Of a stretch of 64,000 nucleotides of DNA, positions 32,336 to 39,819 are shown piece after piece. The stretch comes from a virus, in IMG/VR virus record IMGVR_UViG_3300042465_003568, positions 1 to 64,000 of that record. One strand, written 5' to 3'. A program made the translations under genes and the position numbers. The notes beneath the pieces were generated by a model. The model worked only from the letters and a program-made list of their open reading frames with translations, did not search any database and was not told the DNA's origin. How positions within the stretch are numbered: position 1 is the first letter of the stretch; each line of letters begins with the position of its first letter.

Positions 32336-33657
32336 TACTTATTAAGTTTTGGAAGTTCTATCTTATTAAGTTTTGGAAGTTCTATCTTCTTAAGTTGCGG
32401 AAGTTTTAAAGGCTCTTGTTTAGGAATAACATCTAAATAAGTTCCTAATAACTTTTTCATTTCTGTAAAACTAAAGTTTGTTTTTGATAAATGAGATTGT
32501 CTTTTAGCTAACTCTTGATACTTTTCATATTTTTCGTAGACATCTTTTAAATAATGTACAGCTTGATTAATATCAGCGCTAAACCATTTAGACTCTGCTA
32601 AGATCATATTTGGTACTTGAGCTGATGGATGTACATTTGTTAGTTGTCCTTGTACTAAACATGTATATTCTTGATTTAAAAAATCAGTATGTCCTGACCA
32701 ACCTGATACTATGATCGGTTTTTTAGCCATAGTAAATTCAAGTAGCGGTCTACCAAAGCCTTCACCTTTAGTTAGATTAAACATAGCTTTAACTTTTCCA
32801 TGATTGTAAAGATCATTAATATCTTTATCATCTAATTCACCGTGTAATAAGTATATATTAGGAAGATTTCCTGATACTGTTGATTTTATAATGTCTAATT
32901 TTCTTAAGATTTCATCTCGATCCATAATACTTGAGCCTGCACCAGAAGTCTTTATAATAAGAGCTGGTTTATTCTTTTTATCTTTAAATGTTTCTAAGAA
33001 TGTTTTGATCATAAGAGGGACATTTTTTCTATCCTCTCCCATATCTCCTTGTAACCAATGTCCTACAAACAAATAACAGAACTCTTCTTTTATTTCATCA
33101 AGAGCAGATACCAATTCAGTGGCTTCTATGTCTTCATCTTCTATATGAAAATACCGATCTAAATCTAATCCTTCAAATAATACTTCAACAGGTTTTTCTA
33201 GTTTAACTAACTGAGTTTGTCCTGTTGCGGTATCTTTCTTTTCAAATTTAGATGATTCGAATACTGACTTTGCATGTTTTGATGATACTAAAGTAAGATT
33301 CATTCTATTTACTCCTTCTATCCAAGTAGCATCGCATATAGTAGTTTCAATACCTGCAGTTATTCCAATATTATGTTTTCCTAGTGGTTGAAATTCATTA
33401 GGTACTGTTATTTGAATCCAAATATCCGGTTGTTTAGGAAGTTGTGCGCCCGCAAATATCATTGGGATCACCCATCCCCAATCAGCTTTATTATCTTTAA
33501 TATATCCCCAAGGAGTTGATCCCCAACGTTGGCTTATGACAATAAATTCATATTCTTCTTTTTTCAATTCATGTAGAGCTTTAAAAAAATCTCTAGCTCT
33601 AGCACCATAACCTGAGTATGTGTCAATAGGACACGATATTACGCACAACTGTTTCAT
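32335..33657 (-). CDS. GT4-family glycosyltransferase with C-terminal repeats
   Basis: 440 residues, GT-B fold. LTKGEGFGRPLLEFTMAKKP (about 296-315) carries the E-x7-E donor motif; YLFVGHWLQGD starts the C-terminal Rossmann half. The last 25 residues repeat LPKLNKIE three times, encoded by 24-bp tandem DNA repeats at 32342-32400. The tail could be a variable or protein-contact segment. It lies two bases after another GT4 gene. Confidence 0.8.
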   Translation of the reverse strand: MKQLCVISCPIDTYSGYGARARDFFKALHELKKEEYEFIVISQRWGSTPWGYIKDNKADWGWVIPMIFAGAQLPKQPDIWIQITVPNEFQPLGKHNIGITAGIETTICDATWIEGVNRMNLTLVSSKHAKSVFESSKFEKKDTATGQTQLVKLEKPVEVLFEGLDLDRYFHIEDEDIEATELVSALDEIKEEFCYLFVGHWLQGDMGEDRKNVPLMIKTFLETFKDKKNKPALIIKTSGAGSSIMDRDEILRKLDIIKSTVSGNLPNIYLLHGELDDKDINDLYNHGKVKAMFNLTKGEGFGRPLLEFTMAKKPIIVSGWSGHTDFLNQEYTCLVQGQLTNVHPSAQVPNMILAESKWFSADINQAVHYLKDVYEKYEKYQELAKRQSHLSKTNFSFTEMKKLLGTYLDVIPKQEPLKLPQLKKIELPKLNKIELPKLNK

Positions 33658-33658
33658 A

Positions 33659-35101
33659 TTAGTAGATTAATTTATGTAGAATCTTTTTTCTAGGTAGTTT
33701 TTCTGTTTTAATTAATTCAAAGTTATTTCTAGGTTTCCATGTAGCAAAAGTCTCTTCAAATGTGTCAATTACATTTTTACACATTATTCTAGCACTCATC
33801 ATGGATTCATCTGAAGTTACCCATTCTCTAGCTTTCATCCCTCTTACATGTCTTTCTTCTGATCCTAGATTGTAAACTTCTTCTATAGCTTTAGCTACGT
33901 CTCTAAAATCGCAACGATCATCAAAGATATAAGGAGTCGGAATGGATCCTACAATACTTAAGTTAGTAGGAAATACTGGTACCGCCCATTCGCCATGTTG
34001 TTTATAAGTTCCGTAATGATTAGAACAGAAGTTATCGTTAAAATCAATCCACTTGCCATCCTCATCTACAAATCTCATTTGATCTTGCATTCCTCCAGTA
34101 ACATTAGCTATGATCATCTTACCTGCCATCATTGCTTCAGTTAAAGAAAGTCCCCATCCTTCATTAGAAGATATTAATGCCGTTACATCTGATATATTAT
34201 ATAACCTATTAACCTCTTCTGTATTAAGTCTTGCTTCGGAGAAGTATACTTTTTGATATTCAGGATCACATAATAATTCTGAAACTGCTTTTAAGTCTGT
34301 ACCGTTCTCATCCATAACTTGAGTATGTAAAAGAAGCGCACACTTGCTTGCTTTTTCTTTTCCTATTTTATCACAGAATACAGCATACGCTGCCACCAAG
34401 TCAGAGGTACATTTACGTCTAATGTTTCTTGCATTATAAAATACAATAAACTCAGGATCAAAGTTTCCAAATAATTGTTTTTTCTTTTCTTGAGTAAGCC
34501 TATTCTCTTCTACCATAAATTCATTGATAGGAAAGAAAGCTTTTTCATTAATACCATGCGGTACATACTTTAATATCTTATTTTTTGCAGTATCTCCAAG
34601 TACCATTCTATTGATATTGAATGTCTGCTTAGATATGGACATTAATGCATCGCAAGATTCATAGTAGGATTTATTATATAAGGGAGCCGGTAGATCATCC
34701 CAAATATTCAAATAGACAATAGGAACTTTTTTTCTAATTTCATTTTCCATTTGAAATAACCAAACCCAATAACGAGGATCTGTGAATATCATTATAGCAT
34801 CAGGCTTCTCCATTTCTAATAGTTGCCTAACTAACTCTGGAGATCCATATCCATTTGTAGGGTATAAAAATATAGACGCGTCAGAAATACCTGCTATAGC
34901 ATTTGTATCTTGAGAAATATCTAATCTCTTTCCTTGTTCTGGGTGATTTATTGCGCCACCTACATTGACCCAATTAAATCTATGCGCAGTACCTAAAACT
35001 ATTTCTCTAGCCATTGTAGAAATTCCAGATGTCATTCTAATGTCATCACATAGGAGTAGAATTTTTTTTCTTTCCTCTTTTTTGATATAACCATTTACCA
35101 T
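33659..35101 (-). CDS. GT4-family glycosyltransferase
   Basis: 480 residues. ILLLCDDIRMTSGISTMARE (about 14-33) is the N-terminal Rossmann start with the acceptor-side glycine. FIVFYNARNIRRKC opens the donor domain and SSNEGWGLSLTEAMMAGKM (about 311-329) has E-x7-E. A retaining transferase, with a second GT4 just downstream, probably acting on the same or a related glycan. It is separated from the main sugar cluster by two phage-type genes. Confidence 0.8.
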   Translation of the reverse strand: MVNGYIKKEERKKILLLCDDIRMTSGISTMAREIVLGTAHRFNWVNVGGAINHPEQGKRLDISQDTNAIAGISDASIFLYPTNGYGSPELVRQLLEMEKPDAIMIFTDPRYWVWLFQMENEIRKKVPIVYLNIWDDLPAPLYNKSYYESCDALMSISKQTFNINRMVLGDTAKNKILKYVPHGINEKAFFPINEFMVEENRLTQEKKKQLFGNFDPEFIVFYNARNIRRKCTSDLVAAYAVFCDKIGKEKASKCALLLHTQVMDENGTDLKAVSELLCDPEYQKVYFSEARLNTEEVNRLYNISDVTALISSNEGWGLSLTEAMMAGKMIIANVTGGMQDQMRFVDEDGKWIDFNDNFCSNHYGTYKQHGEWAVPVFPTNLSIVGSIPTPYIFDDRCDFRDVAKAIEEVYNLGSEERHVRGMKAREWVTSDESMMSARIMCKNVIDTFEETFATWKPRNNFELIKTEKLPRKKILHKLIY

Positions 35102-35110
35102 ATTTGTAAC

Positions 35111-35329
35111 TTATTTTATTGCTTCAATAATACTAGATCCAGTATAATGCGTGTTGTATTGTTCGTGAATAGTCTGTCTAAATTTTGAATCTGTCAAATA
35201 CATAAACATAGCTCTTTCAACTATATCCTGTAAATTCATTTTACTTCTTATAGAAGTCATTTTAAAATCTTCGTATAGTGTCTGCGGTATTTTTACCGAG
35301 GTTATTACTCTTTTTGTTTTATTAATCAT
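35111..35329 (-). CDS. Ribbon-helix-helix (CopG/Arc-like) protein
   Basis: 72 residues from ATG 35329 (MINKTKRVITSVKIP); an in-frame extension upstream is a low-complexity Ile/Tyr run from AT-rich DNA and is rejected. RVITSVKIPQTLYEDF is the DNA-contacting ribbon and KMNLQDIVERAMFMYL the second helix. Such proteins bind DNA as dimers and often repress operons. It precedes the two GT4 genes. An AT-rich promoter-like TATATTTATTA lies before it. Confidence 0.65.
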   Translation of the reverse strand: MINKTKRVITSVKIPQTLYEDFKMTSIRSKMNLQDIVERAMFMYLTDSKFRQTIHEQYNTHYTGSSIIEAIK

Positions 35330-35384
35330 ATATTTTATAATAAATATATAGAAATACAAAATAAATATGTAAATAAAAAATATT

Positions 35385-36290
35385 TTATTTATTTTTATCA
35401 CATAGTTCTGGCTTATTGGTATAAGGACAGAATTTGCAACTATTTAAATTTTTAGGGTATACTCTGTCTATTCTATATTTTGCTTTATCTGTAAAACACT
35501 CTCTTATAAAACTAGACATATCTTTGACTGCATCTTCTACTTTCTTTTTACCATTAGCCGGTATAAACTCTTGAACTCTATATGTAGGAAAGTCTGGGCT
35601 ATTAAATACTTTTCTTTTTACTATAAAGAATTTGACATCTATTTTGTCTTCAGGAATATTCATTCCTTTAGAATAGAATCTTTTATATAGTAATATCTGA
35701 TTCAGTTTAGTTTGATCCTTCTTTTCATAATCGGACCAGCCTTTAGTACTCGTTTTAATATCATAGATGGTATACCTGTCTACAGCTTTCTCATAAATGA
35801 TAAAGTCAATAGATCCATTCATTAGAATGTTTGGCATGTCATCTAAAATAGGAAGCAGAATTGGTATTTCTATCCCTACTAACTCAGATGTTTTTCTTGA
35901 GAAGTATTTAGCTCTATTCTTTTTAAACCAATCTAGAGTAGCTTGTCCGTCTGCTAAGAATTCTTTAAGTTCTTCTTTAGTGCTGAAGTGTTCATTTTTA
36001 TTCTCAGCTATAGACTCTTTATAATTAGCCACTAGTCTTTCTTCTAGCATCTTATTAAGATCTAAATCATCAGCAGCTTTTCCTGATTTATCATACATTA
36101 TTTGCAAATACGATTGTATAACTTCGTGCATACTAGTACCGTAAATTAAATATATAGACGGTTTAAAACTACTCTCTTTCTTTATATAAGTTAAGTACCA
36201 TTGATGTTGGCATTGTTTATATATAGAATACTGAGAATAGCTTACTGCTTTTTGATAAGCATAATTGATGTCTATTTTTGGTCTTGGCAT
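35385..36290 (-). CDS. PD-(D/E)XK nuclease, RecB/Cas4-like
   Basis: 301 residues. SYSQYSIYKQCQHQWYL (about 17-33) is the N-terminal RecB-type helix with a Cys. GTSMHEVIQSY has the conserved His, GSIDFIIYEKA (about 158-168) the Asp, and YTIYDIKTSTKGW (about 173-185) the (D/E)xK. A C-terminal NSCKFCPYTNKPELC supplies the other cysteines of a Cas4-type iron-sulfur cluster. Such enzymes resect DNA ends; phages use them in recombination or replication. It abuts the next upstream gene (1-base overlap). Confidence 0.8.
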   Translation of the reverse strand: MPRPKIDINYAYQKAVSYSQYSIYKQCQHQWYLTYIKKESSFKPSIYLIYGTSMHEVIQSYLQIMYDKSGKAADDLDLNKMLEERLVANYKESIAENKNEHFSTKEELKEFLADGQATLDWFKKNRAKYFSRKTSELVGIEIPILLPILDDMPNILMNGSIDFIIYEKAVDRYTIYDIKTSTKGWSDYEKKDQTKLNQILLYKRFYSKGMNIPEDKIDVKFFIVKRKVFNSPDFPTYRVQEFIPANGKKKVEDAVKDMSSFIRECFTDKAKYRIDRVYPKNLNSCKFCPYTNKPELCDKNK

Positions 36291-36556
36291 TAGTTCTTTT
36301 TACCGTCTATGATTCTTTTCAATTTCTCTATATAATTAACTGCATCCATCAACTCTTCTTGGAGGTGCGTAAGCCAATCTGATAAAGATAGATCTTCTCT
36401 ATCTAGATCTGTATTATACTTTTTCTTTCCTACCCTTGAGCGACTAATAAACTTGTCTAGAACTGAATCTACTATTGAATCAGTTTTAAGAATTGTTCTA
36501 CTGTTCTCAGGTTTATATTCGGTAATTGTTCCCCAGATTTCTTTATTCTTGCTCAT
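36290..36556 (-). CDS. Conserved small phage protein (LSDWLxHLQEE type)
   Basis: 88 residues. KKKYNTDLDREDLSLSDWLT (about 45-64) followed by HLQEELMDAVNYIEK is a family widespread in phages, with a MazG-like helical EE...D pattern that suggests, but does not prove, nucleotide binding. It overlaps the upstream zinc-ribbon gene by 14 bases. Confidence 0.7.
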   Translation of the reverse strand: MSKNKEIWGTITEYKPENSRTILKTDSIVDSVLDKFISRSRVGKKKYNTDLDREDLSLSDWLTHLQEELMDAVNYIEKLKRIIDGKKN

Positions 36557-36782
36557 TCTTAGTTAATTCTTTAGGATAAAACTCTTTGTTAACATGCCCA
36601 CATTTTACACAAGCAAATGTAGCAATAGGCATTACGCCGTCTTGTGCATCACCAGTTAAAAATCTACTTACTTTACGTAACATTAAAGCTTCTTGAAATG
36701 CGCTACTACCGCATTCTTCACATGTAACACCAGTAGTTTTATCTAGAGGTATTTTAACTTGTACAGGTTTTTGTTGTTGCAT
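36543..36782 (-). CDS. Zinc-ribbon phage protein
   Basis: 79 residues with CEECG (about 20-24) and CVKCG (about 58-62), a single zinc ribbon with a long loop containing FLTGDAQDGVMPIATFAC. This protein type is common in T4-like phages of marine and freshwater bacteria, function unknown. Confidence 0.7.
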   Translation of the reverse strand: MQQQKPVQVKIPLDKTTGVTCEECGSSAFQEALMLRKVSRFLTGDAQDGVMPIATFACVKCGHVNKEFYPKELTKNEQE

Positions 36783-36783
36783 T

Positions 36784-37041
36784 TTATTTATTTTTAGTGT
36801 TCCAATATAATTCTCTGACTTTAGATCCTAGCTCTTGATCATTAGGTGTATTATATACCAATTCCTCGCTGATTGTGATTAGTCTTCTACTTTTTTCTTG
36901 ACTACACATATGAGATTGATAACATCCTTGGCCTGAGCCTTCTACGTATCCTATTCTCAAATCAATGTGATCATTAAATCTATATGGGGTATCTTTACCA
37001 CATATTACGCATTTTTCTATGGGATTGTTGTCTGTATTCAT
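36784..37041 (-). CDS. Small zinc-binding phage protein
   Basis: 85 residues. CVICGKDTPYRFNDHIDLRI (about 11-30), then GYVEGSGQGC and a further Cys (SHMCS), fits a recurrent large-phage family with CxxC, His and GQ.C residues that likely bind zinc. Role unknown. It ends the protein-coding run before the RNA gene block. Confidence 0.7.
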   Translation of the reverse strand: MNTDNNPIEKCVICGKDTPYRFNDHIDLRIGYVEGSGQGCYQSHMCSQEKSRRLITISEELVYNTPNDQELGSKVRELYWNTKNK

Positions 37042-37056
37042 AACTGTTTATTTTAG

Positions 37057-37140
37057 TACCTAAGATGGGATTCGAACCCATACGGGCTTTCAGCCCATTT
37101 GATTTTAAGTCAAACGCGTATACCGTTCCGCCACTAAGGT
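37057..37140 (-). tRNA. tRNA-Leu (UAA anticodon)
   Basis: 84 nt on the minus strand. Acceptor ACCTTAG/CTTAGGT has one T-T mismatch at pair 5, followed by discriminator A. The D-stem is GCG/CGC. The anticodon stem TTTGA/TCAAA has loop CTTAAAA with anticodon TAA. The long variable arm TGGGCTGAAAGCCCG is typical of Leu, and the T-arm is ATGGG/CCCAT with TTCGAAT. CCA is not encoded. Reads UUA codons, frequent in this AT-rich genome. Confidence 0.9.
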
Positions 37141-37146
37141 ATAAAG

Positions 37147-37302
37147 CTATCAGAGAAGGATTCGAACCTTCACGCAGTGATTCGGTAAGAGACAAAATAG
37201 CCGGCTTGTGGTCAACCCATATCCATTTACCTATTTCAAACTCTGCGCCCGCGAGACGGGCGGGTGTGTCTGCCATACTCTAGAGTGTTTCACCATCTGA
37301 TA
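37147..37302 (-). tRNA. Oversized tRNA-like element (uncertain)
   Basis: A perfect 7-bp acceptor TATCAGA (37302-37296) with TCTGATA (37154-37148), discriminator G, and a perfect T-arm GAAGG/CCTTC with TTCGAAT. The body is 156 nt. Position 8-9 is TG, and a GTG/CAC D-stem encloses a 22-nt loop with the palindrome ACTCTAGAGT. A strong CGCCCG/CGGGCG hairpin stands where the anticodon arm should be. A roughly 65-nt stretch closed by CGCAG/CTGCG follows. It resembles a Leu-type tRNA with insertions, an intron-bearing tRNA, or a tRNA mimic. A protein-like frame across it is not coding. Confidence 0.45.
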
Positions 37303-37380
37303 ATCTATTATCTAAATATAATACTAAATCTTCTAATTTATTAAATAGATCTTTTGAGTATATTAATTAATTTGTAAGAG

Positions 37381-37451
37381 ATGTTCCTTTAGGATTCGAA
37401 CCTAAACTAAGTGGACCAAAACCACTTGTGCTACCGTTACACCAAGAAACA
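37381..37451 (-). tRNA. tRNA-Gln (UUG anticodon)
   Basis: 71 nt. Acceptor TGTTTCT/AGGAACA (two wobble or A-T rich pairs), anticodon stem AGTGG/CCACT with loop TTTTGGT and anticodon TTG, T-arm TTAGG/CCTAA with TTCGAAT. All standard tRNA features are present; CCA is not encoded and the discriminator is T. Reads CAA glutamine codons. Confidence 0.9.
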
Positions 37452-37455
37452 GTGT

Positions 37456-37487
37456 AAAAAAATGGGCAGTTCAATTAAGAACCGCCC
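37456..37487 (-). terminator. Rho-independent terminator after tmRNA
   Basis: On the minus strand GGGCGGTTC pairs with GAACTGCCC (nine pairs, one G-U) around a six-base loop TTAATT, followed by ATTTTTTT. It lies between the tmRNA 3' end (37578) and tRNA-Gln, so it probably ends the tmRNA transcript. Confidence 0.8.
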
Positions 37488-37577
37488 TGTTAAAAGACTT
37501 AGCCTGGGGCAGAAAACGTAGGGATCTGTGCTAAATACTATTATCTATAATTATCTGTAAATTCAGATAATTTTTTG

Positions 37578-38020
37578 TGGACCTGGAGAGATTCGAACTC
37601 TCGTCTCCGATAGAGACAATAATACTAACGTATCACATGCTTAGTACTGCTTGCGCTGCACCGTACATCAGTTGTTTAATAGGTACAACTAATAAAACCT
37701 TGATAGCACGGCTTCGCCCCCTGTATACCGTGTCGTAGAATGCTTGAGGTACGCCTCAACGTAGCTAGGGAGCCACTCATTCCCACAGTCCTTATTTAAC
37801 GAGTTGATCGTGAATACTCGGAGTAGTTCTGTTCCTAGGTTACTCACCCGATGCGGACTAAGCTGCTACAGCTAGGTCGGCGCCTACGAAGTCCATAAGG
37901 TCTTCGAAGGTGAATGAAGATAATTCTTCAGCGTTTATTGTTTAGTATCTTCTAAGGCAGTATACTCAAATGCCTGCATGTAGTATTACCTCAACAACCG
38001 GATCAATTCCAGTCAGGCCC
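37578..38020 (-). ncRNA. ssrA: tmRNA (transfer-messenger RNA)
   Basis: 443 nt. The 5' end GGGCCTGACTGGAATTGATC resembles tmRNA starts. It pairs over 7 bp with CAGGTCC at the 3' end, and the third pair is the G-U that marks alanine charging; discriminator A follows. The T-arm is GAGAG/CTCTC with TTCGAAT. The tag reading frame starts after CAATAAAC at GCT 37932 and ends at TAG 37858. It encodes 24 residues beginning AEELSS and ending DLAVAA, the ClpXP-type hydrophobic end. It would rescue stalled ribosomes and mark the product for proteolysis. It is longer than the roughly 360-nt E. coli RNA, and the tag is longer than the usual 8-11 residues. Confidence 0.9.
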
Positions 38021-38033
38021 ATAAGTTAAAGAA

Positions 38034-38270
38034 CTACACACTATATTCAGGAGTTGGTTGTTGCGCCCAATAAGCTTCTTCAAGCTCTAGAGTCCATCCG
38101 TCTTCTGCTTCTGAAAGTACTGCAAATCTATCATGCGAGAAAGATGTATATCCTTCTGGTACTTCTATTTCTTCTAGTAGATAATTACCGTTAGGAGTTA
38201 AAGCTGTAACTGTATACGTAGCTCCTTCTGTCAATAGACCTTCATGTCCTTTGATACACATAACTTGCAT
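38034..38270 (-). CDS. Hypothetical small protein
   Basis: 78 residues from ATG 38270 (MQVMCIKGHEGLLTEGATYT); an upstream extension is unlikely because it runs through AT-rich leader DNA. Small beta protein with acidic C terminus (LELEEAYWAQQPTPEYSV). The MCIKG...L..G.TYTV start is seen in short phage proteins of unknown role. It lies just before the tmRNA. Confidence 0.6.
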   Translation of the reverse strand: MQVMCIKGHEGLLTEGATYTVTALTPNGNYLLEEIEVPEGYTSFSHDRFAVLSEAEDGWTLELEEAYWAQQPTPEYSV

Positions 38271-38350
38271 ATAATAAGTATTTGATTTATTTGTAAAAAG
38301 GAGTTTCAACGGTATCCTTTCCGAGCGGTGCCCTCGACATCCCATGTAAA

Positions 38351-38503
38351 TTACTTAGCAGAAGCCGTATCTACAGCTTGAGCCGTAGTATCCACAGCTA
38401 CAGTAGAATCTACAGTTGTAGAGTCAGTAGCAATTTGTTCAGCAGGGGCTCCACAAGCAGCAAACATAAGTGCGGCTGCGATAACGATCATTACTTTTTT
38501 CAT
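38351..38503 (-). CDS. 50-residue Thr/Asp-rich lipoprotein
   Basis: ATG at 38503 to TAA at 38351. The signal peptide MKKVMIVIAAALMFAAC has a lipobox (FAAC) with lipidated Cys at 17. The mature 34 residues are a simple TDSTTVDSTVAVDTTAQAVD-like tail. A promoter-like TTATATTTACC box lies about 25 bases upstream. It is a small surface lipoprotein; role unknown, perhaps exclusion of other phages or an envelope spacer. Confidence 0.65.
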   Translation of the reverse strand: MKKVMIVIAAALMFAACGAPAEQIATDSTTVDSTVAVDTTAQAVDTASAK

Positions 38504-38576
38504 GTTCTATTTTGTTTTGTTATAAGGTAAATATAAGACAGATTTTTAAAACCATTATTATTTATCTTTATAGTAC

Positions 38577-39815
38577 TTATAAATTTAACTTGCTTCCTAT
38601 CATAAATGAATTAAGAATTGGCAATTCTTTATTTGTGCTGATTAATACTTTAAAGTTTACGTTTACTTTAAATTTTCTAGTTAATTTAAAATCAGTAGCA
38701 AATCCAGTTAAAAACATGAGGCTCCTATCTCTAAGTTCTGTTTTGTTAGTAAAAGAATAGCTATATGGAGAACTGATCATAAATATATCCGGGATTATGA
38801 TTTTTCTTTTAAACTGTATTGGACGCATAGCAAAACATATAATTGACGGGGCTAAGCTATATTGACCTGTATTTAATAGTGTGCTGTTAAAACTAATATT
38901 ATATCCAGTGATTAATTTATCGATAGGTTGCACATAGGTATATGCAGCAAACATCATATGATTTTTAAAATCTGTAAAGTATGTATTACTAAATGTGTGT
39001 ACTGCTTCTAATTGACCTACGCTATTTGTTTCATTTTTACTATATCTAGCTCCAATTGCAATTTTACTAAGGTCCATAAATATAGTTGATGATATACCCC
39101 AACTAGACATTCCAGTAAATGATGATTGAGAAATTCCTACATTCATAGTAGGTACTATATTTTTTTGTGGAGGTTGTTCTGCAAAAGATAAATCAGCAGA
39201 TACTATAACAGGATTTATTGATTGAAGTTTTTCTTTTTTGCTATCTTTCTTTTCTTCTTTCTTTTCTTCTTGTTTTTGCTCTTCTTTTTTTTCTTCACTT
39301 TTAGATTCACTCTTACTTTCACTCTTACTTTCAGTTTTAGATTCAGAAGATGTACTTTTAGATTCAGAAGATGTTGAACTAGAAGATCCGCTAGAAGATG
39401 AACTTGTAGATGGAGAAGCAGAAGGACTAGAAACAGAGGCTGATGCGCTAGATGATGCTGAACTAGAAGCGGCGCTTGAGGCGGCTGAACTTGCAGCCGA
39501 TGATGCAGCCGATGATGCAGCTTGAACTGCAGATTGTGTAACTACTTGAGCAGTTTGTTGATTAACAGGACATGGCTTAGAAAATATAGACTTTATCCAT
39601 AAGTCTACTGAACCAGATCTAAAATCGTTTACTGTAAATATTTTGCTCTCACTTCTAATTACAATTAGAACTCCAATATTTGTTAGTGGAAAAGATACTG
39701 TATAAATCTTATTATCACAAGGATCAACATAGACGTTTGTAATAGTTTGGCTTTTAGCATTACCGGCTAATAATATTAAAACTAATATTGTTAAACTTGT
39801 AATCCATGTTTTCAC
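38577..39815 (-). CDS. Outer-membrane beta-barrel protein with low-complexity linker
   Basis: 412 residues. A signal peptide (1-22, LVLILLAGNAKSQ) is followed by a small beta domain (about 25-85). A linker of Ala/Ser repeats passes into Ser/Glu/Lys repeats (about 95-195). The C-terminal about 210 residues have alternating beta strands (MNVGISQSSF, WGISSTIFMDLSKIAIGARY) and end FMIGSKLNL, typical of an outer-membrane barrel. The linker could cross periplasm or peptidoglycan. It follows the CsgG-family gene by 4 bases, suggesting a paired envelope function. Confidence 0.65.
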   Translation of the reverse strand: MKTWITSLTILVLILLAGNAKSQTITNVYVDPCDNKIYTVSFPLTNIGVLIVIRSESKIFTVNDFRSGSVDLWIKSIFSKPCPVNQQTAQVVTQSAVQAASSAASSAASSAASSAASSSASSSASASVSSPSASPSTSSSSSGSSSSTSSESKSTSSESKTESKSESKSESKSEEKKEEQKQEEKKEEKKDSKKEKLQSINPVIVSADLSFAEQPPQKNIVPTMNVGISQSSFTGMSSWGISSTIFMDLSKIAIGARYSKNETNSVGQLEAVHTFSNTYFTDFKNHMMFAAYTYVQPIDKLITGYNISFNSTLLNTGQYSLAPSIICFAMRPIQFKRKIIIPDIFMISSPYSYSFTNKTELRDRSLMFLTGFATDFKLTRKFKVNVNFKVLISTNKELPILNSFMIGSKLNL

Positions 39816-39819
39816 TTAA

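Noticed and set aside
35111-35401. Longer version of the ribbon-helix-helix gene with an Ile/Tyr-rich start
   Set aside because: The extra 24 residues come from AT-rich DNA and lack the pattern of a signal or domain; start at 35329 fits better.
36995-37276. 93-residue minus-strand open frame spanning the RNA block
   Set aside because: It runs through the tRNA-Leu and the large tRNA-like element and its sequence follows their conserved parts; a shadow, not a gene.
39238-39525. Plus-strand open frame with long Ser/Leu then Glu/Asp/Ala runs
   Set aside because: Complement of the low-complexity linker of the barrel protein; no start signal, opposite to all other genes.
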